Source of the DNA: Blattamonas nauphoetae
Taxonomy: Eukaryota; Preaxostyla; Oxymonadida
Assembly: GCA_033064195.1 (NCBI GenBank)
Contig: JARBJD010000387.1
Coordinates: forward strand, 1 to 64,000
Reading direction: 5' to 3'
Length of the DNA stretch: 64,000 bases
Below, one piece after another: positions 10,725 through 25,700 of this stretch (positions are counted from its first letter, which is position 1; each line of letters opens with the position of its first letter). Both the position numbers and the translations under genes were made by a program. The notes beneath the pieces are model-generated. The model was not told where the DNA came from and did not search any database. It saw nothing but the letters and a program-made list of their open reading frames with translations.

Positions 10725-13700
10725 ATGGGAGCAGCCCCAAGTGTTCCTCTCGAAGATCAAGTTCTTCAACAGGTCAATAGCCTGGGTATCCTGAGCCCTG
10801 ATGTCCTTGATCACTTCAACCCGACAGCCTCATTCCGCCATTCAGAAAAGTCGACAGTACCATCAAGTGATCATTTCATCGCTAATCCGTCGTTCTACCT
10901 CTCAAATGAATACTTACTGGATAGTTCATTGCAGGATTCCTTCAATACATCTGTGTTTGCCCCGTCTGACATTGACCCGCCGTATATCTCGTCGGAAGAT
11001 GAAAAGAAAGGCTACCTCTTTCAATATGTTGGACTTATTCTCCGAAAACAACTCCTTCAGCAGGTTTTTTGTGTTTTTTTGTATGATTTCTGTTTTAGTC
11101 TGAGTTGTCATCACAAACGAAACGACCAATAATCTTGTCCGACGATCACGCCCTCGAGAATTTAAACAATATCTCGCTCAATTTCAGTGCTCAACTCGTG
11201 TCATCACTTGGGCAGAACTCACCTGCAACTGTTCAATCGGTTCTTTCATCCATCCTGGACACCTTAGAGCGATTTGGACCGAACTCTTTCTCAGAACTTA
11301 ACCCCAGTGTTCTCGACGATATTGAGAGCATCATACAGTCAACCCAATTTCCGTCCTATCCAGCATATCTTACTCATCTGAATCTTCTTCTCAAACTGTA
11401 TCTTGTGTCTGGACGCGCCAGATATGTCCTGCATCTGGCGAACGCTCTCATTCGGCCTCCAACTCAATTCTCTGAGCCTCTCAACAATACCATCCAGGAA
11501 TCACAACCACTAATCAAAAGATTCTTCTCATCTCTCACTATCGCATGGAACTCACTCCATCCTTTCCATATCGTTCCTTTAGGCTCTCACAATACACCTG
11601 TCCACGAACTTAAACTTAATCCCGGTGAGACACCCGAATTTCTCAAAAGCAAACCGGCCGTCATTGGTTTTGTGTCGACGACCTCTTTCCTCATCCTCCT
11701 TTACGATTCCGGCATCATCGCGCAATATGGAACAGGCAACGACGGAACCCAAAAAGGGAAATTATACACTGCCCTTTCGCTTATCCCGAAGGAGGAGCTC
11801 AACCAGTTCACCACCGAAGAACTGTATCCAACGATCTTCCCCATCAGCAAAACAACGTTTGGGTTCAGTTATGTTTGTAGATTGTTCATGAGAGCAGCTC
11901 GACCTTGCCTTCTCATCTTGGAAACAGATGGATTTGCGATTAGACAGTCTTTTTATCCAAAAACTGACGATCCGAATGCACCGAACCAAACTGATGTCGT
12001 TGCTTTCCCATCAAGCTTGTTCGTCACCCATGTCTTATCAGGATATTCGCCTCTTCTGAAATCATATATCCGTTCACTGAATCCAGCAATCTGGAAATCC
12101 ATTGCGACTGTTCAACAACCTCAAGTTGGCCAATTGTCTTCGACGGCACATCCTCTGAACATCCCAACACCATCCCCAATTCCACAGCCCTCTCCTTCAC
12201 CCGATCTCGAAGATAATTTCGATGAAGAATCTCCAGAAGAAGAGAATCTCGACGACGTGACACGGGCCGATCTCTTTCTGGATAAACTTCTTTTCTCTTC
12301 CACAAAATCAGCCCAGCCAAAAACCCGCGCGGAGACTCCGATTCCACAGGCTATTCTCCCAATACCAATTGTCCAGGAACCCAACCCAGTCACACAAGAA
12401 GAAATCGATTTTCATCACTCCTGCCGAGACTCCTATATCAACAGTATCCCCTCTAACATCCGTCCAGACGCGAATGCTGACTCTTTGGACATTCAAATTT
12501 GGGCGAAGTCGACCGAAAAATGCTACGCGCGAGCCTTCTCCGACTCAATCCATTATTACGTCCTGCTGATGTATGGCACATTGGATACTTGTGCTGAAAT
12601 TGCGCTGCTGCTTGTTTATTCGCTCTCTGACCTTACAAAGATTCATAATTGGCATCTCATCGATCTTCGGTGTATCGGGATTCTGAAAGAATGCTACCTC
12701 TGCAATCGAACATTATCCTTCGACACGACACGTCAATGTGTCTCCTGCGTGAGAGATTCACCACAAGCTTCGTTTTTCTGTGTCGACTGCATTAAGAACG
12801 GGAGGGCGATGATCTACCATCCGCCAACACACGAGACAACAGCTCTACGTGTTAACAACCAAAACACACTTACAATCAGAACTTTGCTTAAGGCGAACAT
12901 TTTCTGTAATACGAACTGTTTGGTATTGTGTGGAACTCATCAGCCAGATGTAAAATTGTTTGATCAGATTTACACCTTCAAGCTTGTCAACCCGTGCCAA
13001 ATCGACTTCGAAAACGACAATTTTGAGACAGATCCGCTTCTGAGCAGACTGGAGACCATTAGCAAGATGTCTCGATCCATCACATCCCTTGCCCATTATT
13101 CTTCCTCGACTCACTTGATCTCGTTTTTCAATCCAAACTCCAACGAATACAGTTCAATCACCCCGGAAACACCCCCTCCATTCTCCCTCTCTCCGTTTCT
13201 CATCACAAAACTTGATCTTAGGCAGCTAAATCCCAAATCTATTCTTGATGAGGATGGAACCATCCCGCTAGTAAACAGACTCAAAATTGCTGAATCCCTC
13301 CTCGCTCTCTCCTCGACCCAATGCATTATCCACCAATCGTCCCTCACCAAAGCCTCTTTCGACGCCTATTCCGGACTTTTCCAATTTCTGAGTGTGGATG
13401 TTGATCAACCCTTCTTCACAGCCGCCTCGACTCTTCTCCTCGCTTTTGCTGACGAAATCACAAAGTACGAACCCCCATCGCCAGATCTCCTGAGGGTCTT
13501 TCTCAATTTCATTTCGATTGTCACCACAAACGTCGCATTCTTGTTCAAAGCACCTTTCACCCACACATCTCTTGGATTCACATCAGAAATCCAGAAATCG
13601 TTCGATTCTGGTTTTAATCGAATCCAATCACATCTCAGCAAACTCATTGACAGTAAAGTTCTCACAAATAACGACCAGGTCTTGTTGCGAACAATCGATC

Positions 13701-16700
13701 GGGAAGTGTTGGTGTTGAAGATCAGGCTGCAGATGACGAAGTCAGACCAAAACGATTTGTTGTCAACGATCAGCCAGTCCGTTCTTCCACTCATCGCCAA
13801 CAAAACCGATTCTGAACAGCTGGTGTCATTCTTATCGATTCTCCAGACTTCACTTGGCAACAACTTCAAACAGCTACTCTTGTCAATGCTGTCTCCATCG
13901 ACACTCGCAAAGACGTCGCTGAACCACTACGCACAAAGTGTCCCAACCAACTCCAAGGCTCTCTTCATCATTTGGGAGTTTATTTTGCTTGCCCTCGATG
14001 CATGCTCGAGGGAACAGGTCAGCGGGAAGGAGGGAAATGTTGAAACTGCAAAGTTGACATCGTCTGTCGTTGCCGAAGTTGAACAATCACTGTTTGCCAT
14101 GTTTGTTCGGATGCATGAAGAGAAATCGAAAGACTCTCACACTCATCACCCACGAGTCGACGCAGCTGACTTTGATGTTGCCTTCCATCCCGTTTACCCT
14201 TTCTTATCCCACTTTCTCGTCCTCTTGCTGAACAGCGCCGATTCGTTCCTCGCCTTCTTCACTGAATCACTCTCGACGATCGAGAACAATTCCATGTCAG
14301 ACAGGTTATTCAAAGAGAAAGTGACTCGTTTGAAGGAAAGCTACATCGGAACACATGTTCAGCCGGCTCTCTCGTTCATCGAGATGATCAACACAAGTCC
14401 CACACTCGCTTCTGATCTCCTCCCATCGCTCCTTCGTTTGTCGAAGAGCTATTCTTCGTTTGTTGGAGTTTTGAAACAGAAAAGCGAGAAATCAACGATT
14501 CTGACAGCCGAACAAGAAAAGGTGATGGAACTGGCCGGCTTCACGACTGACATTCTCTCCACTCTCCCAGAACACAACTCCTTCGAACCAGCGTGGGTTG
14601 TCTTCTTGCGAGGAACACGCCCATCACCTGTTGACTCATCGTCTGTGAAATTCGAAACAACACATCCATACAAGAACAACGAAAATCGACATGTTTTGAT
14701 CAGCAGACCTGGTTCAAATGGCTACATTGTCCGATTTGATCCGAGATGCAAAACTGAACGATCTTGTGATTATCTGCTGTTCCATCAGGTGGAAGTTAAG
14801 AATGGACAGAAAATGAAAGGAAACAGGATGCACCGTTATGATGGAAAGTCGTTCCCAAAAGAACTCAAAATCGACCAAAAGGAGTTCTACATCGGATTCC
14901 AGTCAGATTCAAGTGGAGTGGATTGGGGTGTACTCGTCCACATCGATCCCATCATCCCAAAAGCCACCATCAGACCCGAATGGGTGATATCGATGGACTC
15001 ACAAATCGCGCACGCAATCGAGCCCCTTCACAAGGCACTGGCGAACGCAGCCACATCCAAATCTCATCTCAAAGTGAAGACAACCATTGAAGCTGAAAGA
15101 AAGGATGTGTTTGTAACAAATGACTCAATCCATCTTCTTCGGAAGACATGTGGGTCTGGGATTTCTGAGGTTTTCTGTGACACTCTCGAAAACAAGCTGT
15201 TTGGAGGAGAGGAAGAAGGGAAGGAGGGAGAAGTGACAAGACAGGCAGCATATGCAACTCTGATGTCGATTTCTGAAGCCCAGCTTGGAACGACTCTCTC
15301 AGCACTCGCTCTCTCTTTCATTCAGACGACATTCACGTCAGGCCCACTTGCTCTCCTCTCGTCGCTCCTCTCTGTCAACCAATCTGACCACGAACACCAT
15401 CTCGTTGAGTTCTTCTGGTCGAGAATGACGCCGATGGGTCTCTCAACCAAAGCAATGGGAGTGGGGAAGGTCATGATCGGATATCTGTTCGCTGCCCTTC
15501 TGTCGTTCACCAACGAAGAATGCCTCGACTTTGTGACGGCTCTCTCCGAGTCCGTTCGTCAAAAGAAAGCCGAATGGAACGGATCGTCTCATCAAGAACG
15601 ACTCGTCACTGACGTCTGGAAGGCTGCCTCGACACTTCTTTCCACTCTCTGTCGCTCGGCTGTTGGTCATGGCTCCTCTGCCTATTCGAAGCTTCTCCAA
15701 GAAGCCCGGAATCGATCGTCATTGATGCTTCTTCGTGCTAACTTTGTGGGGTCTCAGAACGGACAAACAGGAAGGAAGCCGAAGCTGGCAGATGCGGTTT
15801 CGATGATGATATCAATCAGCGCGTCGCAACTCGTCCGAACTGTTCTGTTTGTGAGATTGAATGCGAAGCATCGTTTGAAGCTGGTGAAGGATGTCCATTC
15901 ATTCCTCTCTGATTCAGAGGAAATCAATCTTCTTCCCTTCTCTGTATCTTCGCTGGAGTCTCTCTTCTCGCCGATTTGGTCTCAGATCACTCCCTCTGAC
16001 AGCGACGACACCTCACTCTCGATGTCTTCGCAGGCACTCCTTCAGTCAACCAGCTCAATCGCTCCGATTATTGCTGATCTCGTTCTTGCTCCATCTCTCT
16101 CCACAACACTCCTCTCGTCAGCCAACCAGCTCACCGAGACTCTTCTGAAACGCATTCTTCACATCATCGATCAATATATCTCTCCAAACTCGCCAAAGAG
16201 TCAATCAATCTTTGTTCTGAGGAAACTAGCAACTCTTCTCACTGTTTTTGGACGATTGTCCATTCTCACAAACTACAACGTCGATTTCACCAAGTCAGAC
16301 ACCAAAGATCTTCTGTCTCGACTTGGATTGCTTCTCAACTCGGACAGTTTTGTTCTGAACGAAGCAGTTTGGGTGAAGAGTGTGATTCTGAGCCTGTTTA
16401 AGATCCTTGTTCTCTCTTCAAACAATCCTTCTGAAGCCATCTCATCAATTCTCCCGCTCATCTCCCAATCACTGGCCACAAACATTGATGCTTTTGTATC
16501 GAACCAAATCGTCAGAACAGCCGCTATTCGTCAGCGACTCGGTCTGGACAAGTCAGAGCCAGCCAAAACAACAAACGTCGCTCTCCCGACAGTGATCGCC
16601 GACACCTTCATCGTCAGACTACTCTCTCTTCTCAACATTTTCTTCTCCAAGTTCAACGGATTCTCTTCAAAATGTGTGTCTGACTCGCTCACAACATCGG

Positions 16701-19700
16701 TTGTCAATTGTGTTTTGTTCGGAACTGATTCGATCCAACACGCTTCGATCTCACTGCTTGAGAAGTTCATCACCTGTCTCGATCCATCCCAGTTACTCAC
16801 AATCTTCACTCACAATGTTACCATTCTCGACTGTCTTCTTCTCATCTCCTCTCTCACTCTCCACTCTGCTCACTCCACCCTCCCCTCCTCCACCCCTCAC
16901 CAACACACCACTCCAATCTCTCTCCTTCGCCAGAAGGTCCTTCTCTGCATTGACAACTCGATCCAATCCAAACTTAAAGAACACATCGCCCAACCAGACA
17001 TCCTCCTCGATGTCAAGCTGTACTTCACGATGTGTCTGCCCAACTTTGCCTATCTTGTTCAGCCAGCATTCAATCTCTCCCCTCTCATCATGCAACAGCT
17101 CGAACATCTCCGAAAGAGGTTTCTATTGACATGTCCCCCACAATTGGCGAACACTTGGGAGTCTCTATCGATGAAAGACGGAAACATCATCGCAACAAAG
17201 ATCGATCCGAGATCTGTGATTGACACAGATCTGAAGTACTCAGACACAGCGAGTGAAGTCAACCGAATGATTCTTGAAGTGTGTCTCTCTCAATTCATGC
17301 CGAGCCAGACCGGTGTCCATCAACTTTCCAATTCTGCCGAGACCACAGCAGCCATTCACAGCCTTCTTCGCAAGATTCTCAACGGAACGATTGAAAATCA
17401 GCATAAACACGCGACAGTCTGGTCAAGAACTGTGTCTGAGCTCGCTAAACAGTCCATCTGTCACCTTCCCACGCTCATGACGCAAACATTCACTTGGTTG
17501 GACGAAGGGAACACAACTCCGTCCCCAACATACACGCTGAACGAAGAAACAATCCAATCCCTCGTGAATGGTGAGACGTTCCTCCAGATACTGACCGGAT
17601 CGAACCTCAACTTCCTTCGTGTCGGTGCGAGGATCAAGCACACTCCATCAGGGAAGACAGGACGAGTCGTGCGGTATTCGCAGAACGACGCGATCGTCAC
17701 GGCTGTCCTCGAGAATGGAAATGGAAGACCAGAAAACCTGTCGGTGAAGACAGTGTCTGTGGTTGATTCGTTGGAAGTGGTTCAACAAGCAAAGAACAAC
17801 GCTCTGCAGACACTTCTCGGTGACTCACAAGTTGTGAAGAGTGTTCTCTCACTCATCACTTTGTTCAAGATCAACGGATCTCACTTTGACCGAATCCAAA
17901 CAGAATCACAAAGCGAAATTGAACAACACTTCGCGCTGGGTGCGTCTGTCGTAGTCTCCGCTCTTCGTCTCCACGCTCTCTCCTTTGTCGAACAAATCGA
18001 CTTCACTGAAACAATGATGTCAGACTCATCGCTCCTGAATGTGATGAGAGATGTTGTCGAGATTGCGTCGAGCGGCGTGTTGTCCATCTCACCAGAATCG
18101 ATCTCATCGCTCATCAACTTCCTCAACGTTCGTCTCTCATCACACGGCTTTTCACAACCACGAGAAGGACCACAATCTTCACCATCTTCTCTCTCTTTCG
18201 TCGACACAGGTGTCAAGGAATGGAACACCAGCTTCAGCGACTCGTGCACAACCAGCCTCTTTGCTTACTGCCAAACCTGTTTCACTCTCATGCCAGTTGT
18301 TTGTTTCTGTCAGCGTCCTGTCGTGTCTCGGCACAGCGTGCGTGGAAGAAAGATGTGGTGTGCCTCGTGCAAATCGTGGAATGAAATGAAATCAAATGTG
18401 AGTTGCTCCTGCTCCCGTCGCTCGTCCAACCATCAGTTTACTTATTTCTTTGCGTTGATCAACAAAAACGAGTTCTCGACTCTTCAAAAGCATCTCAAAG
18501 ACACAAAAACACATCTCCTTCTGACGGCCTTGTATTGTGAAGAAACATCTGTCCTCAGACTTCCGAAAGTGGGCAAAGATTATCTGGAAATGGGGAAAGA
18601 TGGAAGACTCATTGTTCCTTCGACGAAAAACGAGATCGATGCCTCTCAATTCGAGCATCCCAAACTTCCATACGACCCAGCAGAGATTTGGGAAGCAAAA
18701 ACAGAACGTGTTGGGAAGAACAAGCAACCAAAACCCAAAAAAGCAAAGCACGATTCATCGGACGACGATTCGTCGTCGGAGGACGCCGCGCCAGATGAGT
18801 GGGCAAGAGCACGAGATGACCAGACACTCGCTCCTGTGAATGCTCTGCCTCCAACACCGTTCACACCTCCAGAGCGAACAACATGGAGAAAACTTGTGGT
18901 TTATTCGACTTCGGAGAAATTAAAGAGATTCTCCGATCCATTCCCAGCCAATAAGTTTATCCAGAAGCGAGCAGCCATCTTCGACAACCCGCTCCGGACG
19001 AAGACATTGGAGCTGATCCAGGAGGCAAATGCGAACAGACAGACAGGAGAGGAGGACGATGTGATCGCTGATGCCCTGAGTGTTGATAGAAATCTCGAGA
19101 TTGTCGAGTCGTTGATGAAACCAGACTCCCTCCGAACTTTCAAATCAGAAGCGAGCCTTGCTCCAATTCTGGGAATCACACAAACGACTCATCCTGCTCT
19201 CATTGCTTCATTTATCCACCTTCTCAACGTGAAGCCAGGTGACCGTGTTCTTGTGGTGTCTGAAGATGTTCTCACACTCGGTCAATCGTTCTCGAAAGCA
19301 GCGAGTCCAGGCGGATTTGTGTTAAACCTGATTCAGAGCGACCCTGACGTGTTCTCCGAGATTACATCCACACACATTTCGAAACAGAAGTGGCAAATTG
19401 AACCATTCACAAACGAGGAACAAACTCTCTTTGCTTCAAAGAAAGGAGCAGAGAAATGGAAATATTCGTTCGATCGAATGAAATCCGAGAAAATGATGCC
19501 AAATACGTTTGTTGCATTGGGAACGCCGTTTGTTCTGTCCTCACAGATGTTCGAGTTTGACAAGATTTTACTGTTGGTGAACCACAGCCCCCAGCACTTG
19601 CTCCAAAGTCTCCAGCTGCTCTCACGAAAAGAAGACAGCCTCATTCTGTGTCCAGATCTCGCGTTGAACTCGTTTGTGCTTCTCAAACACAAGGCAGAGA

Positions 19701-22700
19701 ATCTTTCGGCAGAATCAGCTCGATTTGTGAGGAAGGGATGGATGCCCTTTAAACCAGCATCGAATCTCCTCTCACTCCCAACCAAGGACTCTCTCTGGAC
19801 ATGTTCCTCAGAAGATGCCACTTCAGCTGTCCTTTCGCTCACTGAGAAGCAGGTTCTCTTCAAAACTGAGGAGATCAAGAAGCTCGTTGTGGTCACCCTG
19901 CCTGTCGAGGCACCAAAGCCCTTCAATCTCGACTCTGCCGAAACTGTTTGGTCAGTCATTCATGCAATGCAAGTTGGAATCTGCAACAGTTTCGCGGCAT
20001 CGCATCAACTGAAAGATCAGAGAGCGAACAGTGTTGTGGAAAAGAAGGAAGCAGCACTCCAAACACAACCAGAAGCTCAGAATACAATCCTGTTCCCATC
20101 CAAAGAAACCCCCACGGAATCTCGTTTCACAGTCCAGCCATTCTTCGCTGTCACGTGTTGTTTCTCCGACAACGAAGGCGTCTGCGCGACGTGTCTCTCT
20201 CGATGCCATCATCACCGCCCGTCTTCTGAAAAGACAGGCCCAGTCACGCAATCCATCCACACATTCCAAACTCTCTCGTACTGTGATTGCAGCTTCCTTG
20301 AAGACCATGAATCGAAGTATACGTGCAACTGCCAGAATATCGCCGAAATACCATCGTCGTTCTTCGTTTCGTCTTCTCCATTCCCCAAACCAGCTGAACA
20401 CAAAGAAGGAACACCTTTTGTCGGCGAAACGATGTGGATCTGTCCCGAAATGGAGATCTTTGCACCGCATTTCATGAATGTCGAGAAGGCCAAAGCCCTG
20501 CTGGCTCAGAAGAAGGTGATTGTGTACATGGGAGTGATGACAGCTGAATTGTATGCCCATCTTCACGCGCTCCCTCCCCCCGACTCGGAAGTCACTGGGA
20601 TCCAACACTACCTCCAACCGCAAAAGACAGTCATTTCTGGTTTGGATCAACCAACTGTTCCGGTCGTCTCGACCAAGTTCGACCATTTGAAGGACGGAAT
20701 TGCCTTGCTCCTCACCACACGCGGTGTCACCAATAAATTGGCGGCTGTGCGAGAAAGTGAGTTCATGCGACTGAAACCAAAGTCGACTCCTGAACCAGCG
20801 AAGACTGAGACGAAGCAGAAAAGAAGAAGGACAGCCCCAACGCAGCAGGAAAAGCCATCACACGATGAAGAATCGGAGTCATCGATTGAGGAGATCATTA
20901 CGAGTAAAGCACATGATCTGTCAGGTCGGAGGAAGGACGCAACACCAGACAGTCGAACGGGTGAGCATGAATCTTCGGAGACGGATGAGGATGAGGAAGA
21001 GGGAAGTGAAGACGACTCGGACAACGACGATCTTGCTGGGATGATGGACGGAGCAGACGAGATCGATCCTGCTTCACTCGCTCTCATTCAAGCCCTCCTT
21101 CGAGCTGAAATGCGAGGCGAGGAATTAGAAGATTCAGATGATTCCGACGCTGATTCAGATTCGGATGATGACGACGAGCCTGGCGAAGACGATGCCGATG
21201 CGGAAGGACAAGACCTGTCGACTGAAAGCGATTCCAGCGATGACCATCGCCACCAACGTCGTCCCGTTCCCAAATCCAAACGATTCCGGATGTTCTCCAC
21301 GCGCGGACGAGGTCTATTCGGAGGCTCAGACACAGATTCGTCGTCAGGTCCCGATCTGATGGAACTGCTTCGAATGGCCGCATCACAAGCTCACTCTTTG
21401 GGAGGTGGTGATAGTGATGATTCTTCAGATTCAAGCTCAGACTCAACGTCGGATGCACTTGAGGATCTCTTCGCGAGACTTCGGCAGGGAGCACGTCGTC
21501 CACCATCACCTCAAAGACAAGATTCACATCCGGTGATGACGCCAAGTTCGACTTCAAGTTCGTCAGATTCGAGTTCGGATTCGGAGTCTGAAAGCAGCGG
21601 TTCAGAGGACACATCAGACACATCTGTCTCAATCAAAGTGCAGACACGAAGAAAGATTCAGATGAAGAGAGATCTGCAGTTTGGCGTGCCGTTTGAGACT
21701 GGCGATCGGATGGTCAGCAACAAAACAGTCACTCGAAAGATGATCGTCACAGCTCCGGAGACAGGACCTCGACAGATCGGAGCGAAACAACAGCTTCAGT
21801 TGAACGAGAAGGAGCTTCGAAATCTGCGCCGAATGCGTCAGTTTGAAAAGAAGAAGGATGAAAAGAAGGAAAAAGAGGAAGACAAAGAGAGCGAACCACT
21901 CCCTCCTGATCAACCAGACATCTTCACAAGATTCCACAACCATTCCCTCCTCGACCAAACCACCCCTCCACGCCTCGCTGACCCATCCCCCACCGTCTCA
22001 GACCCATCACAGAACCAGTCACCGACTCAGAATCTCCGCACGCAAGTCCTGGAAGAGATGGACATGCTGTTATCGAACGAAGAGATCCCTGACGAAGACG
22101 AAGGGAAAGACAAATTCAAAGCGGCGTACGCTGCGTGGAAAGAGAAGCGAGACCAACAACGACGACGAGCAGCTCAGCGTGCGGCTGACGAAAGCGACAG
22201 CGACTCTCCGTCGTCCTCAGATGACGATTCAGACGACCTTGACGTTGCTGATTCAACTGCCCTCGTAAAGCTTCTGCTTCAACTCGGAGCCAAATCCGCG
22301 CAAGTGTCGTCAGTGGAGATCCAGAGGCAGCTTGACATTCAGGCGAAGATGGATCAATCGAAGAGAGGAATGGTGCCGTTCACTGTCGACGTGAAAGATG
22401 TGAAGGATGCGGTTGTTGATGTTGCTTCGCTCGGACCAATGTTCTCTGGAGCAGCTCCATCGACGAGTGAGTTCATTTCGTGTGTTGTCGTTGGCGAGAA
22501 AGACGGATTTGTGCATGTTCTCGCTGTTGATCCCCTCCACTCCCAACACTCCATCCTCGTCCTTCCTTCCTCCGCCATCAAACGACCAGCTGTCCCGATC
22601 TCTCAAGTTCTCTTCCCGACCGCTCCTTTGACTGGCAAATCAGAAATTGCACAGAAGAACGAGCTGTTTGAGATGAAGATCATCGGTCAATCCGCTGCCC

Positions 22701-25700
22701 AACTTCGTGCCTCAAAGAACTTTGTGATTTCTCTGATCCAAAACGCTGATTGTTCGAGAAGATTGTTGGAGGGAGCGTGTTCGGAACGACAGGTGATTCA
22801 GTTCTTTGTGAATCTACTCTCCAAAACACTCTTCTTTATCAACGATCCTGATTCTTTCAGGATATCCGACAAACAATTCGCGTCGAACGTTGTCGAAACC
22901 ACGTTCAAAGCAGACAAAACTCGACCGAAAGGGAAGGACGAGACTCTCATCCTCGTCACCCGCGCTATTCTCGCGTGGATGGTAAAGGATCTGAAGGAAG
23001 GCCGAGCAGGTGTGCAGCTGCTCTCGTTCCTCTCGTCTGATGCGGAAGATTGGATTGAGGAGAACCCAGACGAGGCAGCGAACATTCCTCCATTCGGTTC
23101 GTCCAACTTCAGTCTTCTGATCAGAAGCCTCATCGAGTTCATGTCCTCCCCAACTCGACTTGTGCAGTCGTTGACACAAACAGAATCACAATCTTTCAAA
23201 GTTCTCATCCCATCTCCAAACTCTCTCTCCTTCGACACATCCGTTCAACCATCTCTCGACTGCCACTCCCTCCCTCTCACCTCCCTCTCTTCATTCAACC
23301 CTTCCGTCAATCCTGAAATCTACATCAGAGAGAGCACTCATCCATACGACAATGGCATCACAACTGACGAAATCATCACCATTCAAACAGGAAGCGGCTT
23401 CCAAGTCTCTTTTGACCCAGCCTGTCGCACCGAAAGTGGGCCCGACAAGCTGACGTTCACTAACGATGAGACTGGTGTCGTCATCAAGGAATTCACAGGT
23501 CAGAACTTCCATGATTTTGAAGCACCTGGATGCACTCGAGTGAAAGTGGCGTTTGAAAGCGATCGAAGTGTGAACGATTGGGGGTATCGGTTTGTCATGC
23601 GGGCGATTAACCAGCAGGCAAGCGAACAGGACGAAGTTGCGTGGATTGACATTGTCAACACGCTCAACGAGAACACAACAGACAGCTCGAACACTGACCA
23701 GACGGATCTGATTCTGGGTCAGTTGGAGTATCAGTTTTGGATCGTTCAGACTCTTCTTCTGCTTCCACTCAGTGTGCGTCTGTCGTTTGACAATACTCGC
23801 GTTGTCTGGCTTGATCTCGTTGGATTGATCAAACCACTTCTCAGAATCGTCAGTTCGATGAAATCATCGCATCCACTCTTCAGATTCTTCGTCCATGCTC
23901 TCAACTCTGTCGTGTTGCGATGGATGAACTGCCATTCAATCACCTCTCGAGCAGCACGAAGCCCATCCATCACTTCCTTCCCTGCCGCATCCATCGTTGA
24001 ATCCGTCTCGTCCTTTGGAATGGACGAGGATGACGCTGAGAAGAGTTCTGTGGTTGTTTCGCTCCTCGAAATGAAGCACACTCTCATCTCAGCCATCTCC
24101 CTCTATCATTCTCTGAAAGACTTCTCAACAGCCACCGATCCAACCCCAACCCAAATCCAGAAATTCACCAAAACTGAAAAAATCCCCGACACCGCATTCA
24201 CTCGACCGATCTGCCTCCTCACATCTTACAACTCAACCATCTTCTCCTTCCACGCCCTCAACGAGATCGTCACTGGACTCCTCACTCCAACTCGCATGGT
24301 CTCTCCAATGGCCATCGCTCACGTCGTGGCCATGTCGGCAATCGTCAACCATTACTCCACTCCGCATCCGTACACAGCAGCTGGATATTCGCTCAAGTTC
24401 CAATCGCCTGTCCAGTCGGCTATCGTTGTGTCACTCAAACCGAACTTCAAGATCGACACAGCAAATGGGCACAAATTCCAGGCGATGTCAGGATTTGATG
24501 GGACACTGCCACCAGCCAACATCGATCAGCCTGACCGACAACTCCACATTCATTCGAGAGACGTTCAAGTGACTCTGATCACGAAGGGAAGCGAGCCTGC
24601 ACCAGACAAGAACTTCGGGGCAGATTTCACAATACGTGTTGGGATCAAAGACAAGGACCACGCGTCGATGTCTGAACTGAAAGCGAAACTCCTTCCCACA
24701 ATCCGTCGAATCGTCGAAATCTTTTCGGATCGCAAAGTTTGGACAGTCGACCTCGACACAGCTCTCGTCGAACTCGTCAACCGTGTCTCCAGACGGACCA
24801 AACTCCCGTTCCTCGAAATCCCGCTCACCAGCCTTCTTGAAGAAGCTGTTGCAGGAATGGAGATTGTAGATGAGGGATCCTCTCCCACTCCATCGGAAGG
24901 AGGGTCTGCAGATCCCAGCGGTCCCATCACGTCAATCGGAAGGAGTCATTCTCCAACTCCTCAAGCTCCTCGAGCGAGAGGACCGACTGGCCATCTCTCG
25001 CCGGGAATCATCGCACCAGTTGGCCTTTCTCCTTCCTCCGTCTCGGGACCTTTCCTGGTTCCCCCACAATCGCATCGCAGATCGCCTGGAGCGTCGTCGT
25101 TCACGAACAGATCGAGATCTCCTGCACCAATCATCGCACGTGGAGCGAACGAGTCATTCGCCAAGTTTGTGCCACAGTCAAGCGATCCGCTGCAGCAGAT
25201 TCTTCAACTCACCTCAGACATTCCAGCCTTCTCGCCATTCGCTCATCTGCCGCTGAGCAGCTGCACGTTGTATGAGGCAGAAGAGGAAAAGAAGGACGAG
25301 ACAGCAGGAATCGCCGATCCGCTCACCATCCATCCACTCAAAGTGCGGCACGACATGCTCAACAATCTCAACGGCGATCTCGTAAGCTTGTTCGACGTCC
25401 TCCCCTTCTCCTCGTTCTTCTCGTCGCTCTCCTTCCTCCCATCTCTTCAATCCTTCCGCTACCTGCTGTACCTCCAGACCAAACAACTCTTCTGGAACGT
25501 CCTCATCCACAACTCGTATTCCCCATCCCGCCGACCCGAAGTGACAGTCAATCGAACCATCCGAAACATCGGAAACCGCGTCAAACACTCCCTTTTCTAT
25601 CAAATGATGATCGCTCTCGGCCCACACATCGCGTCGGGCGTCATCAAGCAATCAGAAAGAGCTTTTCTCGTCAATTTCATGGGCGAAGGCAGTATTGATC

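Noticed and set aside
21084-21958. Minus-strand frames of 182 and 109 codons rich in Leu/Asn/Arg
   Set aside because: Antisense of the acidic low-complexity part of the HECT ligase; composition explains the open frames.
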